Source: Pyxicephalus adspersus (lineage: Eukaryota > Chordata > Amphibia > Anura > Pyxicephalidae). Taken from it: a DNA stretch of 64,000 nt. A program made the translations under genes and the position numbers. Below are positions 50,157 through 61,036 of the stretch, piece after piece. A model generated the notes under the pieces. That model did no database searches. It was not told the DNA's origin and saw only the letters and a list, made by a program, of their open reading frames with translations. Each line of letters begins with the position of its first letter. Position 1 is the first letter of the stretch. The stretch is from positions 44,961,011-45,025,010 of the forward strand of contig NC_092859.1 of NCBI RefSeq assembly GCF_032062135.1. The letters are read 5' to 3'.

Positions 50157-52063
50157 ACTTGACCCTGAATATGAAATTTATATTTTGGTCTTCCTAGTTC
50201 ACCAATAAGGCTTGATATTGACTCTGCAGCCTTTTTCAGCTTATATTTATATCATATGGACTGTGTTTTCTTGGTTTATTTAGCCATACTGGTGGTTAGA
50301 ATGGGATTACACTGCTTAATGTTTGCTTTACTAAAAGATGATCAAAATGTCCAATTACACAATAAATATTTAAGTTATTTAAATTTTTCTCTGGAATACA
50401 CCAGGCAGATGGAAATAAAGATAGATATGTAGCAAATGAAGCACAGGATGGTCTAGTTGTTAGTGTCATAAAATACTGTAAACGTTTTTCATGTCTTCTC
50501 CTTTAAAAAGGAGTCCTGTGTACCATTTGCCAACTATCTCCAGGGAATAACACAGAACATAGGATTCTGAACTAGAATTAAGACATATATAATTTTTTTT
50601 GTTCTGTAATGTATTTGTATGGGAGTGAAAGCTTTCCCTGGTTAGTGCTTCCTGCTCTTTGACATAATGCTTAAAATGGCATATTTTATTAAAATTCTTC
50701 CAAGGTGTGAATATATTAACTGGCTCGCCACAAGGGAAGAGAGAGGGTAATCATTAATTGTCCACTTCAATTTAGAGCTTTACAATGTAAGTTCATCCTG
50801 AAATAGATTGCCACAGTGACCTTAACCAACTCATGGATATCTACAAAGCTTTTCTTACGCTGAACATTCCAGCCTTTGTTCAGTAAGAACAGAGGAAGTC
50901 ATTGTGTATTGAAGGTCCACCTGTGCACTTTAGGAAATGCTGCTGGCAACATCCGGATATGAAAGAATTGTATTTGCAGTCAGAATAAAGTGAGGAAAAA
51001 CCTTTTCTGTCTTGTACTGTGCTTATTTCCTGAATCTGCGTAAAGATTTGCTGTAGTACCTAAATCAATTATTTATTAGCATTTATGCAAATAATTCTAA
51101 ATCTTTTTTTACCTTTTTTTTTTTACTAACTGCATTTTTGTTTTAGAAATCAAAATCTTTATTCTTTATGAAAATTAAACATAAGAATGTCTGTAGTATT
51201 GGGGTAGTGTGTCAATGCAGTATATGTTGTAGGTTTTGTCTTTAATGACATCTGTGCTGTGTGTATCAGACAGCTTGGGTAATAAACACTGTTAGCATAT
51301 AAAGGATTTAAAAAATTACAGTATTAGGGTTTACAAATGCCTGCAAAACCAGGTGCTTTTGCTTGAAAACTATCCTGAATGTCTAGCTGTGCTTATTAAA
51401 CATCTAGGAAAGGGAGCACCTGCATTTCGTTTCCGCAGGTCTAATTTTGTTGGATACTTTTGCCATTACTGCGCACTGTACTCCCTTTTTGATACCTTTG
51501 CTGGTGGCACATCACTGCAGCAAGAGATTAAGACACAATAATGACAAAGTGGCTCAGAAAGGAAACACAGTGTGGTAAGGAGAGACACAGATATACAAGT
51601 GGATGAACCAAATTCTGAAAATTCTAGTGGCTTTTTTAGATTTTTAACAGAGAAAAGATTGAAGTCAGTGGAACCACTGATAATGTGAAAGAAGTAGACG
51701 ACATTTTTTTTCTGTCCTAATTTTCTCCTGAAAAGTAAAACTATGCCTTCTGATGCCTAGATGCCTAGATGCTACTGTGCCACATAGGCACAGCTTTATA
51801 GCTGTAAATCTGTGGTGGGGGATCTTTGGTTTTCATGTCTCTAACTGATAGTTTCAATAGATGTGAAGGGAGATTTGGCATGAGGAAATAGTCTTGACCC
51901 TGCCAGGATGACTCCTCGATATAAAGACACAATGCACAACAAGGAATGGCAAATCATTAATGATGGAAGATCAGTAGTAGTGACACCACTTACAATAATG
52001 TCGACTTCAGTCTTGTTTTATGGAGGTACATTTTCCACAGTTCCCTTTGCCTTAAAGTCATCT
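50157..52063. other. Unassigned sequence
   Basis: Nothing recognised; short tandem gatgcctagatgccta near 51758. Confidence 0.5.
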
Positions 52064-52263
52064 GGCCTGATTTATTAAAGCTCTCCAAGACTGGAGAAGG
52101 TATAGACAATCAATGGAGAACCTGCGTGACCCAGTATATCAGAATTTGATTTTTCAAAAAATAATTTGCTAGTAGTTTGCAAATAGTTTAAATCCTGGCC
52201 CAGATCCCTACCTTATTTAGTTTATCTTCTCTAGCCTTGGGGAGCTTTTGGAAAATCAGACCC
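52064..52263. mobile_element. Palindromic MITE, diverged copy
   Basis: It starts ggcctgatttattaaagctc then tccaagactggaga and ends ccttggggagcttttggaaa then atcagaccc. It has the same central gcaaat/atttgc arrangement as 5705-5925, with more substitutions and small deletions. Confidence 0.8.
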
Positions 52264-54726
52264 ACTGTGTGAGATTTAGTTGATCATTATGAGTCTGAGT
52301 TGACTCATGGCCTTACAATGGTAAATGAGAATACAACCTTAGTTAGGTATATTTACATAATTTCAGTCTCTAAATAAAAACAAGGTTTGTATGATACACG
52401 CAGTACATCAACACAAATAGTTACTTCAAGCTGGTGATGTAGTAATTTGTACTAACATGTACAATTGCAGATAAATTACCAAGGCCAGACATATTATGAT
52501 GCTGTCCATGGTATTGAAGCATCCAAAGCAATGTAAAAAACAAAGAATAGAAACATATTTATGTAAATCTATCCAAAATATTTAATTCTAGATTGGGTAA
52601 AATGGTAAGGTAAATAAATAGGGTAAAAATAAAGAGTTAGAACTTACTGCTATCCAGACTTCATCTCGCTTACAGATGGCAGAAAATCTTAGGATATTCA
52701 GACTACCCAAAACAAAACAAAAAAACTTATTAACTGGCTTTTTATCATATTTTTAAAATATCACACAGAAAAGGTTTACTTTTTGGCATCTGTTTACACT
52801 TCTTTTTCTTCCTAATTAGTATCTGCCTCCCTTTGCATTTGGTTCTGGATTTTACCATTTGCTGTTCTTTGGCAGGAACAGAAAAAAAGTTTTTTCTTTG
52901 TCTTACTCTTTTTTTCATCAGCATCATAGGCTTCTTGTCTAGTCCAAGTCATTCATTATGCTAATGCTAAATAAATCATTAAAAATAATGACTCCTATTT
53001 CCCATGCCCATATTCTATCCCATTTCCAGGGCTATTATTCGACTGTTCTAAATAAGGTGCACCAGACCAAATATTTAGACCATGAAAAGTTTATATAATT
53101 ACACAATGTCAAAAATAACAATTATTTGAATGTCAAGGGTTCCAATAGGCCCCTTCCATTGAAGTTTAAAATGGTAAAAATCTGGATGGCCTTAACTTTG
53201 AATTGGTTTAAAATGTATAAAATTTAAATCTTAATGTATTCATAGCTGGTTCCAGCGTGCAAAGTCAGGGCTTAGAGACTCTAAAACACATATGTTTGAC
53301 TTTTTAGTGTTTTATGATAAGGCTTTAAACAGTTGGTGCAATATTACTATTTCCTGCACCTCTTGGATTTGAGCCGCCTTTCTTGAGCGGCCAAGCAGAA
53401 CCCTTGAACAACGCAATACAATTTTTTATTTTGACTGCAAATCAAACCTAATTCTATCCAGGTACTACTAACTCCATCTCCATTATATGGTTATATAAAC
53501 ATGATGCAGGCTCATACACTTTCCACTAAATCCAAAGCTATATCTGAAGTTGCCTATTAGCGATTGCATAACCATCCCCATGAACACAAATATTGAATCC
53601 ATGCCAGTTATTTATGTGAATACAGACATGTGCGAGAACATGTGTCTACATTAGTTGGACCCTATGATGGAATTTTTCTAACACTGCTATAGATTTTTTT
53701 GGTTCATGATTTGTAAATGACTACAAAACTAGAATAGAAAAATAAACCTACCAAACCAACACATCTCTTAAAACGAATAAATATAACAAAAGATGACCTG
53801 CCAAGGATGTGACTTTCAACACGTGATATTTGCTTTGTGGCTTCAGGCAACCTTAGCTGCAGCCAGGTGCTAGAACGGGCAACAAAGAGGAAAAGATTCA
53901 TAATGAGAAAAGCAAGAGACAGAAGAAAAAATTACAAAATAAAATGGAAAAAAAATCTGAATGGCACTAACAATGATCACAAATAGAAATAGAAAGTGTG
54001 ATTCACAGAAAGGTAACTTTATGCATATGCTTTAGCAGTGCTATACAATGGACAAATTTTCATCTAGCCATCCAAGTGTAATTCATGTAGTGCAAGGCAT
54101 ACAGAGGCGTGTAATCAAGCTTGTACAATGACCCCCTAAACACATAATGAGATCATCATGACTACATCATGTGAATATTATTGAATTCACCAGATCTGTG
54201 CAGGATGACAGGTGACATGACACTTTACTGACATTAATGCTAGAGAAGACCCTGTTCAAAATGATGTTCAGGTGATGCAGGGTATTAAACTTGAAGTCAT
54301 TTTTAGTGATGCTGTATTCTTTGCTTTCTGCGTGTTCACAACATATTTAACCCCCAAAATTACATTCCTTTAAAAATGAAAGTCCACTTTACTATCTGTA
54401 CCCCACTTCACCCCAGTAAAATAATACTTTCATGCGTTACAGGTACATGTGTTATCACTGTGCTTCATCATTGTCTCCGGGAAAAGCTGGGCACATAACA
54501 TCTTTAAAGATTATACTCTTTTATGGGATGGGGTGTATATGTTTTAACTTTTTCACTGGTAGGACTTCAGTCCTACAAAATTGTAAGCAGCAGCTGCACA
54601 GGTATTTTTGTATTAATATAAAAGAGGTAGGGAAAAGGGGTGACCCTGTTGCAAAGATGATGTTATTACGCTCTGGTTCAGCTTTACACAAAATGCAAGC
54701 GGCCAATTATATAATAAATGAGTGAT
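52264..54726. other. Unassigned sequence
   Basis: No gene or named repeat. A small inverted word pair gccgcc...gagcggcc lies near 53372-53391. Confidence 0.45.
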
Positions 54727-55099
54727 TTAACCTCCCTGGAGGTTCATTTCTTTCCGGTTTTATATGTCTAAAAGCGGTACATTGTTTTTCATGAAAATTT
54801 ATTTTACAGTATAATATATTAGTATGAGAATAATAAAGTTTCAAACACAAAATCATGTAAAAATAATAAATTGAATAAATTAAAAAATCTATATATTTAA
54901 AAAAAAATTTAAATTTTTTTTTAATTTTTTTTTTAAATACATAATATACTCATGCTAATATATATACTGTAAAATAAATGTTCTTGAAAACAATGTACCT
55001 CCCATAGTATTACCTACCCGGAGTGTGACTCAGGGTTACTGCTTTTAGCAACTTTTTTCTACCCCGAGTCACACTCTCAGTTACCTCTAGGGAGGTTAA
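54727..55099. mobile_element. piggyBac-like MITE, complete, TTAA on both sides
   Basis: TTAA at 54727-54730 is followed directly by CCTCCCTGGAGGT. The right end is ACCTCTAGGGAGG followed by TTAA at 55096-55099. The termini match in 12 of 13 positions. CC at the terminus next to TTAA is the known piggyBac design. The left third is very AT-rich with an a/t palindrome at 54898-54942. The right third has a hairpin of about 15-bp arms (gagtgtgactcaggg with ccccgagtcacactc, about 55021-55072). No transposase is present. Confidence 0.85.
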
Positions 55100-55195
55100 A
55101 AAAGTTTACAAATCTAGTTTTAGGTAGAAAAACATAACTAAGGATAGTAAATGATCTGGTTGGGGTGGAGGTCCATGTTGGAGGGTTGACATTAT

Positions 55196-55446
55196 GCCCC
55201 TGATTCATCAAGCAGAATCAGATTATCGGTCGCGCATTCGTATTCGCGATCCGAAATCGTACGCGATCGCGCTATTCAGCAACTGAAAAAGATCGCGGCC
55301 GGAGCCGCGCATCTCCGGCAGCTTTACACTGGCGAGCTTGTATTAAAAGGCGCACACTCGAGTCCGGACCGCGGTAATCCGCGATCGATGGCCGCGCGTA
55401 CTTTCGCGCTTCCAGCGAGCGCGGATTTTATTGATGAATCAGGGGC
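55196..55446. mobile_element. CpG-rich MITE with 16-bp terminal inverted repeats
   Basis: Left end gcccctgattcatcaa and right end ttgatgaatcaggggc are perfect inverted copies. TAT flanks both sides (55193-55195 and 55447-55449), a possible 3-bp target duplication. The interior is packed with CpG (words such as gcgatcgcg and gcggccggagccgcg) and contains a gccggag/ctccggc stem. CpG density this high in an otherwise CpG-poor window suggests a young or CpG-protected element. A second copy starts at 63802. Confidence 0.85.
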
Positions 55447-56873
55447 TATAAGTTACTGCACTAGGTGACACCAACCCTACCGACACCAATGCTGTAATGT
55501 ACCTTTAACTTTCAACTTCAAGCTGCACATGTTGTTTGAATAAAACAACTAAACTATGAAAGTCTCATCTTTCAATTCTTCTTAATTTACAATGTCTCAG
55601 TTGTGGGAATAACCCATGATGGATTTTAGTGACCCTCAGACAAAAAGTGAATATCAGAAAGTACATTAACCTATTTCAGCATTGGAAGTTATTGTTATTG
55701 AGCGGTAGAACTTGCAGATAATAGCTTTAATTTACCAGGCTTCAAATACATAACAGAAGAGTAAAAAAAACTTCAAAACAGTGCAGACAGTGCATGTGAG
55801 GTAAATGTTTTCTTTACGATCCTGTTTTCAGGTATGCGATGGAGAAGAACATTGTTTTAATATTTGTTAATTAAAATTTTGTAATTATTGAAGGTTAACA
55901 GTGACATTCAAACATAAAATGTATCGCCTCATCAGAGGAGAAAATTCAACAAGACCCCCTCCTACAGTAGTTCTCTTATTATAAAGAGTAAAGTAATATT
56001 TCTTTGGTTGGTGCATTAGACATTGGCAAAACAACAAATTTATCAAAATCACATTAAAAAGTTATTTTATATTATTTTAGGCATTATTGTTTGATTTTTT
56101 TCCTTCTGTTTCTCATGTAAAAAAAAATTAAATGATAATACAAATATTTAACAGTAGCTTAAATCCATCAGTAAGCCAATATTCACCAAGGCCCTCTCCC
56201 ACAGCACCATCCTGGAATACAAGACACCAGTTTCTCCACCTACTTCTATTGGCACATCACATAATACAGTATATGATAGTGCTAAAGCCATGCATTTAGT
56301 GAATGGCTTAACATTTATGTCAAGAGTCAAGATGCAACACTAGTGGTAGTGTTTATACTACTTGCAGCATTGATGCTGGTGGGGAGGAAAAACCAGGAGC
56401 TGCACTACACATTGATGTACTACACAATGCAAATTATTTAAAAATATATTATATACATAATAAAAAAAGAAAGCTAGCATTGAATTACTACACATTAGAT
56501 ATATACAGCTATACTCTCAGAATTTATTAAAATGATGGTACCTAAAAATGGATTTTAATGTTTTTGGGGGGGTACTACTGTAAGGACCTTGGGTCTGGGC
56601 AGCTAGTAGTCACTTGTTTTCTTTGCTTGGCTTTTACCCAGAGCCAATAAAGGAAAAGTAATAATTAGACTGATCTCTGCAAGTTGTATGGTTGTATTTA
56701 TTTATTTTACTGAAACAAATAAATATATTACAATGGAACTTTTCAGGCATATTTTTTAACAATAAACAATTTGCAAATACAGTTTAATAAAACTCATTTA
56801 TTTTAAACCAATAAAATCTATAAAATATTCATGTAAAATGAAGCTCCAATCGTATCTCATCTTTAGTATAGTT
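55447..56873. other. Unassigned sequence
   Basis: No gene recognised. The part from about 56700 may belong to the dispersed repeat whose core lies at 56874-56909. Confidence 0.4.
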
Positions 56874-56909
56874 CTACGCGTTTCGCTGAACCGTGTCCGC
56901 TTCTTTAGG
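56874..56909 (-). repeat. Core motif of dispersed repeat (aaagaagcgg...cgaaacgcgtag)
   Basis: On the minus strand it reads cctaaagaagcggacacggt followed by tcagcgaaacgcgtag. This is the best preserved of the four cores in the window. It sits in AT-rich sequence whose repeat limits I cannot define. Confidence 0.5.
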
Positions 56910-57449
56910 AGCCCTAATTACAGTAGATATCAGGATACATCATTATCCACTATTCTAATAGTGGATAATTCTAACTAATTCTAACTAATAATGGACTTAT
57001 TCTAATAAATAGAAAATAACAGTTAACACAAGTGTTTACAAAAATAAATACAACTTACGTATAAATATGCGTCCCAAATCCACATATGCGGGAAGCTTGA
57101 GTGGTTTTCAGGAATATGGTAGAACTATTCAGAAGTTGGTTAGATGATTTTAGTGCTTCCACTGTTTATCCTTGTTATTACATTTTGTCGGTTATTGCCT
57201 ATTAACATTAATATTAATTATTAAATAAATAACTCAAGTCTCCTTCATGGTAATTAAATACCCTTTGTTTGAAATGTATGTAATTGTCAAAATTCCCCAC
57301 GAGTGACATTTAAAAAAATATATTGGTGTAAAAAATAAATAGAATAAATTAAGTGCCACAGGTTTGTTAATAAACCAATCATCCACAAAAAATATATAAG
57401 TAAATTAATAACATAAGTGTCCATCAAGGTGCCCAAATAAAACATAATG
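56910..57449. other. AT-rich sequence, possibly part of the repeat to its left
   Basis: Contains a short tandem of ctaattctaacta words at about 56970-57005. Otherwise nothing recognised. Confidence 0.35.
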
Positions 57450-57672
57450 AGCCTGATTTATTAAAGCTTTCCAAGACTGGAGAGGATACACTTTTATCAT
57501 GGAAGCTGGGTGATCCAGCAAACCTGGAATGGATTTCTTAGAAGTCATTTACTATTTGTTAACAAATGTTTTCAGTCCTGCACCAGATCCATTCCAGGTT
57601 TGCTGGATCACCCAGGTTCACTGATGAAAATGTATTTTCTCAAGCCTTTGAAAGCTCTGGTAAATCAGGCCC
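57450..57672. mobile_element. Palindromic MITE, near full length
   Basis: Ends agcctgatttattaaagctt and gctctggtaaatcaggccc are inverted. Inner pairs include gggtgatccagcaaacctgg with ccaggtttgctggatcaccc, which are perfect complements. With 5705-5925 it defines the family at about 222 bp. The 67-codon frame over it is spurious. Confidence 0.85.
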
Positions 57673-57880
57673 ATAGTCTCATATATACCAGTAGTGCCCA
57701 ATTCAATCATTGAACACCAATATATTATTGTAATAATCACATTTTAAGTTAAAACCAGGTGCCACAAATAGTTGTACCCTAATTATGAAATGTGCATCTA
57801 CTAATATTTACTGTGAGTGCAAAAGACATAACCTATTCCTCCATATCATTGAGGAAAACATGAGGGGATGAAGGTTTACA

Positions 57881-58060
57881 TTCCAACCTGACAATGCCCA
57901 AAATACACCGGAAATATGACCACACAGCGGCCTGAAGGAGAAAAAACGTGTCTTGGATTGCCAAACCTAGTCTAAAATTCTACTGAAAATCTGTAGAATA
58001 ACTTAAAGAATGCAGACCACCATTGTCATAATCCAATTTGACTCAGTCCTGTACAGAAAA
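57881..58060 (+). mobile_element. Tc1-like transposase fossil
   Basis: Read on the plus strand: FQPDNAQNTPEI, a stop, PHSGLKEKKRVLDW, then after a one-base loss P N L V, a stop and NSTENL, a stop, NNLKNA. This follows the order of a Tc1 transposase around its second catalytic aspartate (DNA...) and the ENLW-LK region. The third catalytic block (SPDLNP in the family) is degraded to LV-stop-NS. No inverted repeats were found. It is a strongly decayed fragment, distinct from the mariner copy at 10160-10730. Confidence 0.65.
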
Positions 58061-58229
58061 GTAACTTTTGCATAGTTTAGTAGAGAAGTATCCCAACAGA
58101 ATTAAAGTAAAAGGTGATTCCACACAGTACTATCACAAAGAAGTGATCCTTAAATTATCTCAATGAGAGATTCTTTTTTTTTTAATGAAATGTTGCTATT
58201 TTATCTTTCATTAAATGTTATAACTTGCA

Positions 58230-58562
58230 TTAAAGTGGAAATAAACTAAAAACCAAAAAATGACACTTACCTTTAATTCTGCAGGTCCCTCGATTGCGCT
58301 GGTTCTTCCCACAATCCGCCATCTTCAGTCTTCACTTCGGTCTTCTTCTTCGGTCTTCGCACTGCATAGGTGCGAGAGTGGGTGATTTAAAGGGGTGGTG
58401 CTGCACCCTTTTTTTTAAAAAAGGACATGTTAACCATTTTTTTTTAAAAAAAGGGTGTTGCACTTAAAAAAAAAACACCAACAATTTTACCCTACATGTA
58501 CTCTTCTACCCCACTCTACCCTTCTATGTAAAGTAAAAATGTTGAGTTTAGGTATGCTTTAA
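58230..58562. mobile_element. TTAA-flanked MITE, second shorter copy
   Basis: TTAA at 58230-58233 and 58559-58562. Both ends match the element at 13203-13723 (agtggaaataaactaaaaac on the left; aaaatgttgagtttaggtat on the right). The middle is shorter and has ttttttttaaaaaa repeats (58410-58455) where the other copy has its poly-T/poly-A hairpin. Confidence 0.8.
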
Positions 58563-59597
58563 GTAAATACAGCTGGAAAAATATTTTGTGTGGGTATTCA
58601 TTTCAGGCTGCACAGCAACAAAATGTGAACAATTTGAAGAGGGTGATTATTTTTATGCCTAATATGGTTACAGTAAGATTCTTTTTTCTTTACTATTTCG
58701 TTTTGTCCTTTTACTTGGAGTAGTAGCTGTCCACATGGAGACTGTGCTTAAACTAAAAGAGCACAGAGTGCACATTTGTCAGAATCTAGATGATCACTAT
58801 CTCAACTCTTCAAATCAATTTTTTCTGGGGAATGAGTAAATACCATTTATCTGCGGAATGATATTTACTTACTCAGAGTTGGTATGGTGCAGAACACAAG
58901 TGACCCCAATCATTGCTAGGTTTCAATCTGGCTGATTGCATTGAGGATTAAGTCACTCCAACTTGACTCCATTTGGTCCTGTTTGGCTACCAGTTCTGAC
59001 TGGCAAACCAGTTACGTTCCCGTTAATGAGTTGTTTTATAACCAGAACCTATTGCTTGCTTGGTCAAATATACGTCTCTGTTCCACTGCAATTTATAAGG
59101 GAGTGTAGGCAGGTTTTAAGGTGTAAAATGTATGTCTTTATTTTTATTGAATCAAAGATGTAAAAATTGTTTAGCAAAAAATGAACAGGTCAGCAAGCAC
59201 TGATAAAAACAATGGATAAAGCAACATAATACCACATTGTTGTGTGTACTCAGCTACAGCAGATCATTCACACACCCTAAACATGTAGCAAACTGTGACA
59301 AGTTGTGGCAATTATCCAAACACTATGCATATTCATTCTGGGTCAGTGATTGAAAAGGTAATAAATGCAGCGGATCAGAACACCAACCTGGTAAGCTGTA
59401 TTTGTAGAACCAACCGGAAATGCCAAATTACATCAACTATTAGTGCAAGGTCTAATTTGAGGCCACATAAGAAGAACCCGCTCTCCCATACTATATTCTA
59501 CAACATTCTGTTTTATTCCCTTCCAGCTTAAAGGACATGTTAACCAATTTTAGCCATTCATTATGCACTAACCTAAGTGAATATTTGCTTTGCAAAC
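58563..59597. other. Unassigned sequence
   Basis: No feature recognised; chance open frames only. Confidence 0.5.
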
Positions 59598-61036
59598 TTT
59601 TAATATTAATATTAAACAGGATTTATTTAGCGCCAACATATTACGCTGTTCATTAAATTGGGGTTGCAAATGACAGATGAATATAGACAGTTACATAGGA
59701 GGAGAGGACCGTGACCCAAAGAGCTTACAATCTAGGAACTGGGGGAAGTAACACACAATAGAGGCCGGATATGGAGTGATGTAAGTAGTGACAGTTTCAA
59801 AAGACAGAAGAAGATGTATAGGTTAGTTTGAAAAAATGGGTTTTGAGTGCTCTTTTAAATGAGCAGAAAGTCGGAGCAAGCCGAATATGACGAGGAAGAC
59901 CATTCCAGAGAATTGGGGCAGCTCTAGAAAAGTTTTGGAGCCGTGCGTGTGATGAGGTTATGAGTGAGGAAGTCAGTTGAAGGTCATTGGAGAAGTGAAG
60001 AGAGCGGCTAGGGGATTTTTGTTTTACCAGGTCAGAAAGGTAAGTGGGACAAGAACGGTGCTCAGGAGCTTGATTTTAATTCTAAGGTGGAAGCCAATAA
60101 AGCGAACTACAAAAAGATGCAGCAGAAGAAGAGCTGTGGGAAGGATGGATGAGTCTGGCTGCAGCATTCATAATAGATTGGAAAGGAAAAAATCTGGGTT
60201 AGTGGAATACCAGGGAGGAGGAGGTTACAGTAGTCCAGGCGAGGGATAATAAGAACATCTACAAGGAGTTTGGCGGTCTCAGGGGACATGTAGGGGCAGA
60301 TTTTGGAGATGTTGTTTAGATGAAAGTGACAGGACCTGGAAATGTTCTGAATATGAGGGGTAAATGAGAGGGCAGAATTAAAGGTGACACCAAGACAACG
60401 TGCCTGAGGGGAGGGCCAAATAACAGTGTTGTTAACAGTTAGATTAATGTCAGGGGAAGATATGGAATTTGAGGGGGGAATATGATAGGTTCGGTTTTAT
60501 CTAGGATGAATTTCAGAAATCTGTCAGACATCCATGATGAGATGGCCGTCAGGAAGCATGAGACCTTTTCCAGGACTGACGGAGACAGGTCAGGGGTGGA
60601 CAGATAAATTTGAGTGTCATCCGCATACAGATGGTACTGTAAGCCAAAGGAGGATATGAGACTACCGAGAGAGGAGGTGTACAGAGAAAAGAGAACCGGT
60701 CCAAGGACTGACCCTTGGCCAAAGGAGGATATGAGACTACCGAGAGAGGAGGTGTACAGAGAAAAGAGAACCGGTCCAAGGACTGACCCTTGGGGAACAC
60801 CAACAGGGAGGAGTAGGAATTACCTTTGAAAAGAGCGGTCAGACAGGTAGGAAAAAAACCAAGAGAGAGCAGTGTCACTGATACCAATAGAGCGCATGAT
60901 TTGTATGAAGGGGTAAGAAGGGGGTGATCAACAGTGTCAAAAGATCAAGGAGAAGGAGGAGGGAAAACTTGCCTGGAGACTTAGCTCTGATGAGCTAATT
61001 TATTAGGAACTGTTTCGGTGCAATGGGCAGCTCAAA
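59598..61036 (-). mobile_element. L2-type LINE, 3' part of reverse transcriptase and 3' UTR
   Basis: Minus strand, 5' to 3': a deleted LDLSAAFDTVDH-type block near 60945; [10 protein letters not shown] near 60800; [11 protein letters not shown] with the catalytic YADD at about 60616-60627; [11 protein letters not shown] near 60535; DKTE; ARCLGVTFNSALSFTPHIQN near 60380; MSPETAKLLVDVLIIPRLDYCN near 60289; then the 3' UTR ending in the ttggcgctaaataaatcctg tip at about 59640-59598 with an att-rich tail. Motif order is standard for this LINE group. Damage is limited to a few frame changes and a stop, plus an exact 75-bp duplication (60644-60793). The 5' end is truncated near 61036. The enzyme would prime reverse transcription of its own RNA at nicked target DNA. 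Confidence 0.9.
60644..60793 (-). repeat. Exact 75-bp tandem duplication inside the LINE reverse transcriptase
   Basis: 60644-60718 and 60719-60793 are identical over all 75 bases as I read them. The length is 25 codons, so in the RT frame the segment beginning [18 protein letters not shown] is simply doubled, and the frame stays open through the YADD motif. Perfect identity means a recent event or an assembly artefact. Confidence 0.95.

Noticed and set aside
60614..60829. Plus-strand frame of 71 codons with a repeated block
   Set aside because: It is the antisense shadow of the LINE reverse transcriptase; the repeat is the 75-bp duplication.
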